Shown here: one piece after another, positions 31,638 through 40,629 of the stretch
Layout of the letters: each line of letters opens with the position of its first letter
Position numbering within the stretch: position 1 is the first letter of the stretch
DNA from: Paenibacillus sp. FSL A5-0031
GTDB taxonomy: Bacteria; Bacillota; Bacilli; Paenibacillales; Paenibacillaceae
Reading direction: 5' to 3'
NCBI RefSeq assembly: GCF_001956295.1
Contig: NZ_MRTD01000003.1
Span: 402,147-466,146, forward strand
DNA: 64,000 bases
The notes under the pieces: generated by a model
The model's database searches: none
Told to the model about the DNA's origin: nothing
Seen by the model: only the letters and a program-made list of their open reading frames with translations
Position numbers and translations under genes: made by a program

Positions 31638-32067
31638 CGAGCTACAATCGGTTGAAGCGTTCGTCCGCGGACTCTTTCCGTCAACAACGTACAAGCAAAC
31701 GGTGCCGAAAAATCCCGTTGCTGATACGTTCGTTATACGGCTGCTTACGGATGGGCGCGCAAATGAAACGCACACTTCTATCCGCGTTGATCGAACGTAT
31801 CAAATCGTCTATTACGGAGCAACGCCGGCTGACGTACTGACGAAAATGGATACGCTTAGTCGCGCGATATACCAAACCGAACGAATACCAATTAACGCCT
31901 CTTCACGGTTCATCCGTGTTGGGGCGTTTTCTTTTTCCGCGCCATTTCAAACGGACGGTGATCTCTACGCGTGTATTGGCGTGATGGAGACGCAAGTTCG
32001 CGAGGAACGGACGCAGGTGGCTGCGCCTTTAATTGGCGAGGTCAGCACGATAATAACGGAAATTTAA
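31627..32067 (+). CDS. Tail completion/terminator protein
   Basis: 146 residues from GTG 31627 (GACGGAGGGG upstream), overlapping the gp10-like gene by 11 bases. Mixed alpha/beta (DTFVIRLLTDGR..., YQIVYYGATPADVLTKMDTL) as in tail-terminator proteins placed just before the sheath gene. Confidence 0.65.
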   Translation: MVVNELQSVEAFVRGLFPSTTYKQTVPKNPVADTFVIRLLTDGRANETHTSIRVDRTYQIVYYGATPADVLTKMDTLSRAIYQTERIPINASSRFIRVGAFSFSAPFQTDGDLYACIGVMETQVREERTQVAAPLIGEVSTIITEI

Positions 32068-32080
32068 AGGAGGCCAATCG

Positions 32081-33127
32081 ATGTCAGGCGGAACCTGGAA
32101 TCCAACGACCTTGCCAATACGGCCAGGCGTTTATATCAATTTCGTAGAGGCGGCCGCAGCTGCTATTACGGGCGGTGAACGTGGCGTAGTTGCGCTCGGG
32201 CTTAGTACGTACACAGGCGGTACAGCGACGGTCGGCAAATATTACGAAGTGAACACGTTAGCTGCAGCGGACGCATTATTCGGTAGCGCGAACACAATGC
32301 CAATCAAGCTCGCGTTCCAAGGCGGAGCATCACGCGTTATCGTTTATACGCTACCAACGTCGCCAGTAACAGCGGATTACACCGCCATGCGTGCCGGCTT
32401 TGATACGCAATTCTTCAACGTATTCGTCGCGCAGGTGTATAACGTGACCGAACAAGCAGCGCTGAAAACGTGGCTAACTACGAATCGCACCGACGGCAAG
32501 CAATTCATGCTCGTTATCGGAGGCGATGCGACTACGGACGCTGATCCGACGGTGGGCAATACGCGCTCAACACTAAACGCTGATAGCGCGATTGTTAACG
32601 TCATTAACGGCGCGATTGTTGACGGTGTGAGCTATACGTCCAGCGCATATGCACCGTTTGTTGCCGGCCTTATCGCAGGCTCGAATATCAACGAATCGAT
32701 TACGTACGCGCCAACAACGGCATCCGACGTAACGAAGCGCCTCTCTAACGCGCAGACAAATGCGGCGCTAACGGCGGGCTCGCTCGTTCTCACCAACGAC
32801 GGTAAGCGCGTGAAAATCGAGCAAGGCGTAGTCACATCCGGTAAGAAAATACGCGCCACTCGCGCAAGACAGGCGGTCATTGACGACATTTCAACGACGG
32901 CTGACGAATCATTTATCGGCCGCCTGCAGAATAACGCGGACGGTCGCGCAGCTCTTATCGCGTCGGTAACGAAGTATCTCGAAACGCTCGCGGACAATGG
33001 CGTACTGGAAGCGCCGATCGTAACGCTCGATCCGAATAATCCGCCAGTTGGCGATAAAGTGTTCCTCGCGATTTCGTACGTCGAGATCGACAGCATGGAA
33101 CGCATTTTCTTCACTATCAACGTATAA
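32081..33127 (+). CDS. xkdK: Contractile tail sheath protein
   Basis: 348 residues. The N-terminus (TLPIRPGVYINFVEAAAAAI, TGGERGVVALGL) and C-terminus (LAISYVEIDSMERIFFTINV) match PBSX XkdK-type sheath subunits. It wraps the tail tube and drives injection by contraction, so the phage is a myovirus by morphology. AAAGGAGGCC upstream. Confidence 0.92.
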   Translation: MSGGTWNPTTLPIRPGVYINFVEAAAAAITGGERGVVALGLSTYTGGTATVGKYYEVNTLAAADALFGSANTMPIKLAFQGGASRVIVYTLPTSPVTADYTAMRAGFDTQFFNVFVAQVYNVTEQAALKTWLTTNRTDGKQFMLVIGGDATTDADPTVGNTRSTLNADSAIVNVINGAIVDGVSYTSSAYAPFVAGLIAGSNINESITYAPTTASDVTKRLSNAQTNAALTAGSLVLTNDGKRVKIEQGVVTSGKKIRATRARQAVIDDISTTADESFIGRLQNNADGRAALIASVTKYLETLADNGVLEAPIVTLDPNNPPVGDKVFLAISYVEIDSMERIFFTINV

Positions 33128-33141
33128 GGAGGCGCAATTAA

Positions 33142-33582
33142 ATGACGATGGACCCGACGAAAGTTATTAGCGGTCGATTCGGTAAGCTATTCGATGCCGA
33201 CGGTAATTGGCTGACTAACGTTACAACCGTTAATGCGACGGCTGACTTCGAAAAAGAAGACATCAAGATTTCCGGCACGCGCTGGATCGGTAAGAAAGTG
33301 ACCGGCGTCAGCGGCAGCGGCGACTTTAGCGGCTATCTCGTAACGTCCGAACTTATCGAGAAAATCGCGCAAGGAACGGACGACACAAAATCCGCACTGG
33401 TAACGGAGCTTATTTATTCCGTAACCGATCCGGACAACGGCGGTACATACCGCGTACGTCTCAAAGGCGTAACATTCGATAGCATTCCGCTTATCACGTC
33501 GGACGTGGGCGCGATGGTAGAGAACGAATTCCCGTTTACTTTTACCGGCTTTCAAATCATGACGCCATTACGAAATAGCTAA
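33142..33582 (+). CDS. xkdM: Tail tube protein
   Basis: 146 residues, AAGGAGGCG upstream. Beta-barrel tube subunit of the XkdM type (VISGRFGKLFDADGNWLTNV, ITSDVGAMVENEFPFTFTGF). It follows the sheath gene and is itself followed by a terminator, which would raise the abundance of sheath and tube transcripts. Confidence 0.9.
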   Translation: MTMDPTKVISGRFGKLFDADGNWLTNVTTVNATADFEKEDIKISGTRWIGKKVTGVSGSGDFSGYLVTSELIEKIAQGTDDTKSALVTELIYSVTDPDNGGTYRVRLKGVTFDSIPLITSDVGAMVENEFPFTFTGFQIMTPLRNS

Positions 33583-33590
33583 ACGAAATA

Positions 33591-33621
33591 ACGGAGGCTC
33601 CTACGGGATGTCTCCGTTTTT
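33591..33621 (+). terminator. Terminator after the tail tube gene
   Basis: ACGGAG / CTCCGT stem (33591-33596, 33612-33617) then a T run. Probably partial, because the tail genes continue without an obvious new promoter. Confidence 0.7.
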
Positions 33622-33683
33622 AATTACGAAAACAAATCCGGAGGCGGCGCAATTATACCGCACCGATTAGGGGCGATAACAAT

Positions 33684-34067
33684 ATGACTACGAAACCAAA
33701 CGCATTGCAAGCGCTATTAGGCGCAAGCACGGACATTAAGAAGAACGTTCCAATCCGCAGGCTAGGCGTTGACTTTACGCTAAAGGCGATGTCAGAAGCG
33801 GAAATCGAACGCGTCAAAACGGAATGTACTTACGGCGATGGCAAAGGCGGTAAGCGTCTCGATGATTCGCTATTCAACGCGGCCATGATCGCTAAAGCGT
33901 GCGTAGAGCCGAACTTCGGCGACCGTTCGCTAATCGACCATTACAACGCTGAAGATGCGGCTGATTGCGTTCGGAAGGCGCTATTGGCGGGCGAGATTGC
34001 GAAGCTAATTGTCGGAATCATGGACGTTAGTGGCTTCGGCGATGACGAGATCGACTTCCCAAACTAA
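33684..34067 (+). CDS. xkdN: Tail assembly chaperone, short (0-frame) product
   Basis: 127 residues, XkdN-like; sits between tube and tape measure, where tail chaperones act on the tape measure protein. A programmed -1 slip near its end yields a longer product (see 34058-34246), as in lambda G/GT and many phages. Confidence 0.85.
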   Translation: MTTKPNALQALLGASTDIKKNVPIRRLGVDFTLKAMSEAEIERVKTECTYGDGKGGKRLDDSLFNAAMIAKACVEPNFGDRSLIDHYNAEDAADCVRKALLAGEIAKLIVGIMDVSGFGDDEIDFPN

Positions 34068-34246
34068 TAAAAACGGACGAAGAGGCGTATCTGCTCCACG
34101 TTATTTTCCAGCGTCATCATATACCGCCGCACGTCGTCTACGCGTGGGAAACGAAGCATAAACGCTTTGCTTACGAATCTATGGCGCATCAACTCGCGCA
34201 GGAAGAAAAGGAACGTAAAGCAGCGGAAAGGAGGCGGACGAAATAG
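34058..34246 (+). other. -1 frameshift site and extension of the tail chaperone
   Basis: The heptamer C CCA AAC (34058-34064) is a textbook slippery site, placed immediately before the zero-frame TAA (34065-34067). Slipping -1 opens a frame to TAG 34244-34246 that reads LIKTDEEAYLLHVIFQRHHI ... YAWETKHKRFAYESM and a highly charged tail (EEKERKAAERRRTK). This extension has no good start of its own, is protein-like and fits the T part of a G/GT-type pair. The fused protein would be ~187 residues. Confidence 0.85.
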
Positions 34247-36096
34247 CATTCGATTTAATAGCGAAGCTACGGTTGATCGATAACATGTCGCGGCCATTGC
34301 GGAGTGCGACTTCGAGTATGATCGGTTTCGGCGCGAGAGTTACCGGAGTTGGCGCAGCGCTTGCGGGCTTAACGGCCGGCGTATCTGCGGTAGCTGTTGC
34401 GGCAAGCTCCGTTAAAAAGGCGATGGACTTCGAAGCTCAAATATCGTCAATCCAAGCGCTGACCGGCGCAAGTAACGAAGAGATGGCGAAGATGCAGGCG
34501 CTTGCGCTAAAGATGGGCGCGGCTACGAAATATAACGCGTTAGAAGCTGCGCAAGGTATCGAAGAGTTGTTAAAGGCGGGCTTATTACCAGCAACCGTAC
34601 AAGCAGGCGGACTAGAAGCGGCGCTCAACTTGGCGACGGCTGGCGGACTCGGATTAGCGGATGCTGCCGAAATCATGTCGACCGCGCTTAACTCGTATAA
34701 GAAAGACGGACTAAGCGCCGCTAAGGCTGCGGACATACTCGCGGGTACAGCGAACGCATCCGCTACGGGCGTCGACGAGTTACGGTACTCATTGGCGGCA
34801 GTATCAGCGGTTGCAGCAGGCGTGGGATTTACGTTTGAAGATACGAACGTGGCGCTCGGCTTATTTGCGAACAACGGAATCAAGGGCTCCGATGCTGGTA
34901 CGTCGCTGAAAACGATGCTATCGAATTTGCAGCCGACGACAAAGGATCAAATCGCGCTATTTAAGAAACTCGGACTCATGACGGCAAAGGGCGCTAACGC
35001 GTTTTACGATGCGGACGGCAATATTAAATCGCTCGACGACATATCCGGAACGCTGCAGAAGTCGTTGAAGAAGCTTACGAATCAGCAACGGTCGCTAACG
35101 TTGGAAATGATCTTCGGATCGGATGCGGTGCGGGCCGGTAATATCCTTTACAACGAAGGCGCTGATGGCGTTAAGAAATTCCGCAAGGAAATGTCGCAAG
35201 TAACCGCGCTCGACGTTGCGAAGAAGAAAATGGATAACGCAGCCGGTGCGGTCGAACAGTTTAAAGGCGCTATCGAAACGTTGCAGATTGCGGCGCTACT
35301 TCCGACGATGCCGATTATTAAAGACTTCGCGACAATGGCGGCTGATGCGGTCGAAAAGTATACACCGCAGATTACCGCTGCCATGTCGAGCGCGATGGAG
35401 AAGCTACGCGCGTTTATTAATACGAACTATCTGCAGAATGACGAGTTCATGGCGCTAAACTTCGCGGATAAAGTAGATGTGGTAACGTCTGACATTAAGG
35501 AAGTATTTGATTCTTGGTGGAACTCATCGGGCCAAACCCAATTTACTGCGATATCGGAAAACATTACGAAAACGCTGCTCGGTTCGTTGGAAAACTCGAC
35601 TGGCAAGATTACCGAGATTGGGCTAAAGCTAGGAAGTTCGTTAATGACTGGCGTCTTTGATGGAATGAGGCAGTCAAAAACATTCAGTTGGGCTTTTAAT
35701 GTGCAGGATGCGGTTACCCCCGAGCCTATTAAATGGTTGTGGAAAAAAGCTGGTATAGACGTTGGAAAGAGTGATTCACTGCCCGGCAGAGCGCCGCAAC
35801 CGCTTGAACAATCAACAAAGGACATGGCTTGGAACACAGCTGCTAATCCACTCAATTTGGACAAGTATTCCGGCGGTATTTCACGCGTACCAAAAACGAT
35901 GCCTGCCATTTTACACCGCAATGAAACCGTGCTCGCACGCGGCGAGGCTCGTAATTACCGCGACGGCGGTTCGAATGGTGGCGTCAGTGTAACCGGCAAT
36001 ACATTCATCGTCCGTAAGGATTCCGATATCAACGAGGTCGCACTCGAAATATACCGCATGATTAATGGCGCGGATCAAGCGATGGGAGGCGCGTAA
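34243..36096 (+). CDS. xkdO: Tape measure protein (short), proposed ATA start
   Basis: About 617 residues; sets tail length. Helical, Ala-rich, with a TP901-type core: MDFEAQISSIQALTGASNEE, YNALEAAQGIEELLKAG, SMIGFGARVTGVGAALAGL. The frame is open upstream of TTG 34273, and the upstream codons read AFDLIAKLRLIDNMSRPL, a natural tape-measure N-terminus. The codon in the start position is ATA at 34243, with AAAGGAGG (34227-34234) 8 bases upstream and the previous stop overlapping (ATAG). TTG 34273 has no ribosome site. It is about half as long as PBSX XkdO; bases 35.5-35.8 kb are compositionally different, as if recombined. Confidence 0.87.
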   Translation: MAFDLIAKLRLIDNMSRPLRSATSSMIGFGARVTGVGAALAGLTAGVSAVAVAASSVKKAMDFEAQISSIQALTGASNEEMAKMQALALKMGAATKYNALEAAQGIEELLKAGLLPATVQAGGLEAALNLATAGGLGLADAAEIMSTALNSYKKDGLSAAKAADILAGTANASATGVDELRYSLAAVSAVAAGVGFTFEDTNVALGLFANNGIKGSDAGTSLKTMLSNLQPTTKDQIALFKKLGLMTAKGANAFYDADGNIKSLDDISGTLQKSLKKLTNQQRSLTLEMIFGSDAVRAGNILYNEGADGVKKFRKEMSQVTALDVAKKKMDNAAGAVEQFKGAIETLQIAALLPTMPIIKDFATMAADAVEKYTPQITAAMSSAMEKLRAFINTNYLQNDEFMALNFADKVDVVTSDIKEVFDSWWNSSGQTQFTAISENITKTLLGSLENSTGKITEIGLKLGSSLMTGVFDGMRQSKTFSWAFNVQDAVTPEPIKWLWKKAGIDVGKSDSLPGRAPQPLEQSTKDMAWNTAANPLNLDKYSGGISRVPKTMPAILHRNETVLARGEARNYRDGGSNGGVSVTGNTFIVRKDSDINEVALEIYRMINGADQAMGGA

Positions 36097-36761
36097 TGGC
36101 GAGTCGTATACAGTTTCATCTCAGTTTCGATAACGGACGCGAACGCCTATGGCTCCCCGTTAATCCGCCGTCGATTAAGATCTCGGACACGCACGGTTAT
36201 CAAGACGTTGAAGCGGCGCAACTTGGCGAGTATACCGTTATAGGTAAACGTAAATCTTCGGAGTTTACGTTCTCTTCGTTCTTTCCGCGCGATTACAATT
36301 CGTCATACTGCGCGTACACTCCGCTGCTCGCGCCGTGGGACTGCGTCAAGATGGTTGAACGCTGGATGCGTAGTGGTTCACCGATTCGCCTTACGGTGAC
36401 GGGAACGCCGATTAACTACGCGGTAACGATACGGTCATTCGAGTATGAACCGGAGCGCGGCGGAAGCCCTGGCGATATTTACTTCGATATTACGCTGAAA
36501 GAGTATGTATTCGTTAGTCCAAGAACGTTAACTTATGACGCGAATAAAACGATGATCGCATCTATGACAACCTCGCGCCCTAGTACGGAAGCCAAACCGT
36601 CAAACTACGTAGTTAAATCGGGCGATTCGTTGTTTAAGATTGCGCACGTAATGTACACGGACGGCGATAAGTGGCGTACGATTTACAACGCGAATAAAAC
36701 GGTAATCGGCGCTAATCCGAATCTTATACGCGCGGGTCAACGGTTGGTGATACCACGATGA
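36096..36761 (+). CDS. xkdP: Tail hub/LysM protein
   Basis: 221 residues, starting in a TAATG overlap with the tape measure gene. The N-terminal XkdP-type domain (RIQFHLSFDNGRERLWLPVN) is followed by a C-terminal LysM domain (NYVVKSGDSLFKIAHVMY ... LIRAGQRLVIPR), which binds peptidoglycan. Sits in the baseplate hub. Confidence 0.9.
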   Translation: MASRIQFHLSFDNGRERLWLPVNPPSIKISDTHGYQDVEAAQLGEYTVIGKRKSSEFTFSSFFPRDYNSSYCAYTPLLAPWDCVKMVERWMRSGSPIRLTVTGTPINYAVTIRSFEYEPERGGSPGDIYFDITLKEYVFVSPRTLTYDANKTMIASMTTSRPSTEAKPSNYVVKSGDSLFKIAHVMYTDGDKWRTIYNANKTVIGANPNLIRAGQRLVIPR

Positions 36762-37807
36762 ATATACGTGTTCTCTACAATAACGAATTATATATCGAAG
36801 AGATCGTACAAGACGTAGAATGGTCGGGTGACGTTCAACAAGCGTATCGTACGTTGACCGTTTCGCTATTAAGTACACTAGACGGAAGCACACGTATTGC
36901 AAACTTCGAAATCGGACGCGAACTACGCTTCTACTCCGAAGGTGCCGAGTTGTTTCGCGGAATCATTTTCCGTCGCGACATCGATCAGTCCGGTGTTATG
37001 CGTTTAATTGCGTACGATGAGAACGTGTATCTAACGAAGAATATGGATACGCGTAAATTCGTAAGTTTGACAGCGTCGCAAATTGTGCGTCAGCTTTGCA
37101 CGGAGTTTGGCGTAGACTTCGGCAATATTACCGATACAAAATACGTTATCCCTAAGCTCATTCTACGCGACATGACGTTATGGAACATGATTACGACGGC
37201 GCTAACTGTTACGCGAAAGCAGACGGGACGGCGTTATTTTGTATATGCGGAAAATGGGCGCTTAAACTTGGCGGAGCGCAAAGACCGTAAAGCAACGTAC
37301 TTTATCGAAAGCACATCGAATTTACTGACGGCTTCTTATACGCAATCAATCGAAGACTTACGTAACCAAGTACGCGTCATTGGCGGCAAGGAAACCGCAC
37401 CTATTACGGCGGTCGCATCCGATAGTGCTTCGGCGGCACGCTTCGGAATAATGCAGCATTTAGAAAACGCGGATAGTGATGCAACACAGTCGGAGATACG
37501 GCAGCTCGCGGATCAGCTTTTAAAAGAGTTAAACGTCATCGACGATGAGGCTACGATTTCTGCGCTAGGCTATGACGACACGTACGCCGGCGTCTCTGTT
37601 TACGTTTACGATGCTATGACGGATATTATCGGCAACTATTACGTCAGCAACGATTCGCATACGTATTCGAACGGGATACACACGATGTTATTAACGTTGA
37701 GCGCGACGGACGATTTACCTACGTTAGAATATACACCGCCAATTGAAACGGAGAAGAAAAAGAAGAAAGCAGCAGGGGAGGATTGGAAGTATTGGCTGAA
37801 CTATTAG
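36758..37807 (+). CDS. xkdQ: Baseplate hub protein (XkdQ/gpD-like)
   Basis: 349 residues, overlapping xkdP by four bases (ATGA). The sequence LRFYSEGAELFRGIIFRRDI, ASQIVRQLCTEFGVDFGNIT and FVYAENGRLNLAERKD fits the phage late control D/XkdQ hub fold. C-terminus ends with KKKKKAAGEDWKYWLNY. Confidence 0.87.
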   Translation: MNIRVLYNNELYIEEIVQDVEWSGDVQQAYRTLTVSLLSTLDGSTRIANFEIGRELRFYSEGAELFRGIIFRRDIDQSGVMRLIAYDENVYLTKNMDTRKFVSLTASQIVRQLCTEFGVDFGNITDTKYVIPKLILRDMTLWNMITTALTVTRKQTGRRYFVYAENGRLNLAERKDRKATYFIESTSNLLTASYTQSIEDLRNQVRVIGGKETAPITAVASDSASAARFGIMQHLENADSDATQSEIRQLADQLLKELNVIDDEATISALGYDDTYAGVSVYVYDAMTDIIGNYYVSNDSHTYSNGIHTMLLTLSATDDLPTLEYTPPIETEKKKKKAAGEDWKYWLNY

Positions 37808-38139
37808 ACGAAGGCGGCGCGGGATCAAAACTCCGCAGTCTCATTAAACGAGTCGGCGCTAACACGGATACGCGTATCGAGTTCGGAACCATAACGTCCG
37901 CCTTCCCGTCCTTCAGCGTATTAGTCGACGGCATGAAAATCGAACTCGACGCGGACGATTGCGTAGTCGCCGAACACTTAACGAAGCATATTCGTACCGT
38001 CTCGATTAACGGAGGAGCCGCGTCCATAATGGACGTCAACTCCGTGTTAACCGTAGGAGCCCGCGTTATTGTTGCGCAGATTAACGACGGCCAAACCTAC
38101 GTCATACTTGATCGGATCGGCGCAAAGGAGGCGTATTAA
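37792..38139 (+). CDS. xkdR: Baseplate spike-region protein (XkdR-like, DUF2577)
   Basis: 115 residues from TTG 37792 (GGGGAGGA 9 bases upstream; a TTG at 37783 is too close to it). Beta-rich OB-like protein (RIEFGTITSAFPSFSVLVDG, GARVIVAQINDGQTYVILDR). Overlaps the hub gene by 16 bases and the next gene by one. Confidence 0.78.
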   Translation: MAELLDEGGAGSKLRSLIKRVGANTDTRIEFGTITSAFPSFSVLVDGMKIELDADDCVVAEHLTKHIRTVSINGGAASIMDVNSVLTVGARVIVAQINDGQTYVILDRIGAKEAY

Positions 38140-38543
38140 TGGCGTTAAGTCCAACGTCGCAAGTGCCGCGCGTTGATATATCAGAGTCAATTACGGAGCC
38201 GAGTCGCACATACGATTTATTTACGACCGGCATGCGGTCAACGGTCGACGGCGACGAAGCACTCCGCCAGTACATTCGTAAAGCGCTACTGACCGCGCGA
38301 ACAACGTATCTTATTTACGATAATCAATACGGAAACGAAATCGATACGCTAATCGGACAGAACGTAAACAACGCGCTATTTGATGCGGAGATCGTACGTA
38401 TGATTACTGAAGCACTTATATATGATGATCGCATTGCAAGCGTCAGCAATTTCCGTATCACACGGAGCGCTGACGCTTGTTTTGTTTCGTTCGATGTGGC
38501 GTCGATCGGCGGCGGAATTATTACGGAGGAGGTGACGATTTAA
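38139..38543 (+). CDS. xkdS: Baseplate wedge protein (XkdS/gp25-like, DUF2634)
   Basis: 134 residues; TYDLFTTGMRSTVDGDEALR and ALLTARTTYLIYDNQYGNEI followed by MITEALIYDDRIASVSNF are typical of the DUF2634/gp25-like wedge component. Stop overlaps the baseplate J start (TAATG). Confidence 0.87.
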   Translation: MALSPTSQVPRVDISESITEPSRTYDLFTTGMRSTVDGDEALRQYIRKALLTARTTYLIYDNQYGNEIDTLIGQNVNNALFDAEIVRMITEALIYDDRIASVSNFRITRSADACFVSFDVASIGGGIITEEVTI

Positions 38544-39595
38544 TGTACGAAGCACAGACGAAAGCGGCGATCCTGCAGCGGATGCTCGACGCTTCTCCTG
38601 CGGACATTGATAAGCGGCAAGGGGCGCCTACGCACGATCTATTATCGCCGGCTGCGATTGAAGCGGCGCTATTATATATCGAATTAGATAACGTACTCAA
38701 CTTCGGATTTGTCGATACGACTTACGGTGCTTACCTCGATTTGGCCGCGTCAGAGTACGGTGTCACACGGAAAGCCGCTACGAAATCAATCGGAGCTCTA
38801 ACGTTCAGCGGCGCTAACGGAACGGTTATCCCAACCGGAACACGCGCGGTAACTAGTGGCAGCGAACCAGTCTATTTCGTTACGACTACGGTGGGCACGA
38901 TTAGCGCGGGCTCTGTTACGGTGGCGTCCGAAGCGAGCGATGCTGGCGCGATAGGTAACGTAGGGATAGGCGCAGTTAATACGGTAATCGGAAACCTTGT
39001 CGGAGTCGTAACGGTTAATAACGCGTTTAACTTCGTCGGCGGAACGGATGCCGAATCGGATGACGCGTTAAGAGCGCGGATTTTGGAACGCGCACAACGG
39101 CCAGCAACGTCAGGCAACGCGGCACAATACCGTCAATGGGCGCTCGAAGTGGCTGGCGTATCTGATGCGAAAGTGTATCCGATATGGGACGGAGCAGGCA
39201 CGGTTAAAGTCGTATTACTCGACGAAGATAAAACGGCACCCGACGCGCCAATTGTAACGGCGACCACAACGTATATAGAAAGTGTTCGTCCGATCGGCGC
39301 AACGGTTACAGTCGTCGGCGCAACTGAAGTCGCGATCAACGTCAGCGTAGACGTTACAATCAGCGCGAGTACGACATTGCCGGCAGTTAAAGCGGATATC
39401 GAGAACGGTATGCGCGCGTATTTGAAGACGCTCGCTTTTACGGACGCGACGGTCCGCTATACACAAATTGCCGGCGTAATATTAAACGCTGAAGGTGTAC
39501 TCGATTATACGGCGCTAACCGTTAACGGAGGTAGCACTAACGTCGTAATCGCGGACGGAAGCGTAGCGGTACTCGGAACGGTGGTGGCTACGTAA
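38543..39595 (+). CDS. xkdT: Baseplate J-like protein
   Basis: 350 residues from ATG 38543 (GGAGGAGGTGACG upstream). The baseplate_J core is clear: RAVTSGSEPVYFVTTTVGTI, FVGGTDAESDDALRARILER, SGNAAQYRQWALEVAGVSDA and PIGATVTVVGATEVAINVSV. Forms the baseplate wedges. Confidence 0.93.
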   Translation: MYEAQTKAAILQRMLDASPADIDKRQGAPTHDLLSPAAIEAALLYIELDNVLNFGFVDTTYGAYLDLAASEYGVTRKAATKSIGALTFSGANGTVIPTGTRAVTSGSEPVYFVTTTVGTISAGSVTVASEASDAGAIGNVGIGAVNTVIGNLVGVVTVNNAFNFVGGTDAESDDALRARILERAQRPATSGNAAQYRQWALEVAGVSDAKVYPIWDGAGTVKVVLLDEDKTAPDAPIVTATTTYIESVRPIGATVTVVGATEVAINVSVDVTISASTTLPAVKADIENGMRAYLKTLAFTDATVRYTQIAGVILNAEGVLDYTALTVNGGSTNVVIADGSVAVLGTVVAT

Positions 39596-40629
39596 TGAGA
39601 GACGCGGTAACGATTCAGCGCGATATGCACGATTACTTGCCGCGCTATTACGGGGATATTCCGGTAGCATCTAACGTAGTCGACCGCGGGGCGTCGGAGA
39701 CTGCGCAGCTAAACGCAGCTATGTACGATGTGCTTGCGCAGATGTATGTCGACACAGCAACGTGGGGATTGGCGCGTTGGGAGCGTATATTTAATCTCGC
39801 TACGGACGTTTCAAAGCCGATCGATCAGCGGCGGTCCGTTATTAAATCGAGAGCGCGCGGAGCAGGTACGGTCACGAAGGCGCTGATAAAAGAAGTCGCG
39901 GAATCGTTCCAAAACGGTGAAGTCGAAGTAACGGAGTATAACCGTAACTACTTCCGCCGAAATTTCGAGGCGTGGACGAAGCATGCGAACGCAGCTATAA
40001 TCGGCGACTACGAATTGCGTCTGACCGCGACGGCTGCGAACCAAGCGAGTACGTTCGACAGAGCGCTTATTCCAGGCGAGCAATATACGTTTTTTATCGA
40101 ACGCAACGAGGGCACCGTTTGGATTGATTCGTATAATAGCGGCGGAGCTAAAACGTCACTAGACGGCTTAACGTGGGATTCCGTAGAGACGTATACATGG
40201 AACGAAGTTGAACCGCTAACGTTTAACGAGTTGTCCGGAAGTTTGAGCGGAGTTGGCGGCGTCAAAACGTTCGTTGTTCCGTCAGATAGCGTTCGTGTGC
40301 GAGTATCCTTCGTAAGCCTGGATAACGCTACGACCGGTGTATACACGTTTAAGAACGCGATGTTAATGCGCGGCACAGCAACGGCACTACCGCGTAAATT
40401 TGAACCGTATAAGCCGAATTGGGTCGGCATTCTCTTCGTGAGTTCACGCGGCGTACCTGCGAACATTAGCGATGTCCAAACGGCTATACGCGAAATAATT
40501 CCAGCACACATTGCGATTGATTATACGTTTGTATATACGCAGCTCGGCGGATTAACGGGCGCTACGTTTGGCGGAATAGAAACAGCGGCATTGAGATTTG
40601 ACGAACTAGAAACGTGGGAGGTTACGTAA
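39595..40629 (+). CDS. xkdU: Baseplate/tail protein I-like (XkdU, DUF2313)
   Basis: 344 residues, one-base overlap with xkdT. The N-terminus (DMHDYLPRYYGDIPVASNVV, WGLARWERIFNLATDVSKPI, RRSVIKSRARGAGTVTKALI) is the XkdU/DUF2313 fold; the middle part (residues ~125-260) is a carbohydrate-module-like beta insert (FEAWTKHANAAIIGDYELRL, YTFFIERNEGTVWIDSY), so it is longer than PBSX XkdU. The C-terminal part returns to the family pattern (AIREIIPAHIAIDYTF). Confidence 0.82.
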   Translation: MRDAVTIQRDMHDYLPRYYGDIPVASNVVDRGASETAQLNAAMYDVLAQMYVDTATWGLARWERIFNLATDVSKPIDQRRSVIKSRARGAGTVTKALIKEVAESFQNGEVEVTEYNRNYFRRNFEAWTKHANAAIIGDYELRLTATAANQASTFDRALIPGEQYTFFIERNEGTVWIDSYNSGGAKTSLDGLTWDSVETYTWNEVEPLTFNELSGSLSGVGGVKTFVVPSDSVRVRVSFVSLDNATTGVYTFKNAMLMRGTATALPRKFEPYKPNWVGILFVSSRGVPANISDVQTAIREIIPAHIAIDYTFVYTQLGGLTGATFGGIETAALRFDELETWEVT

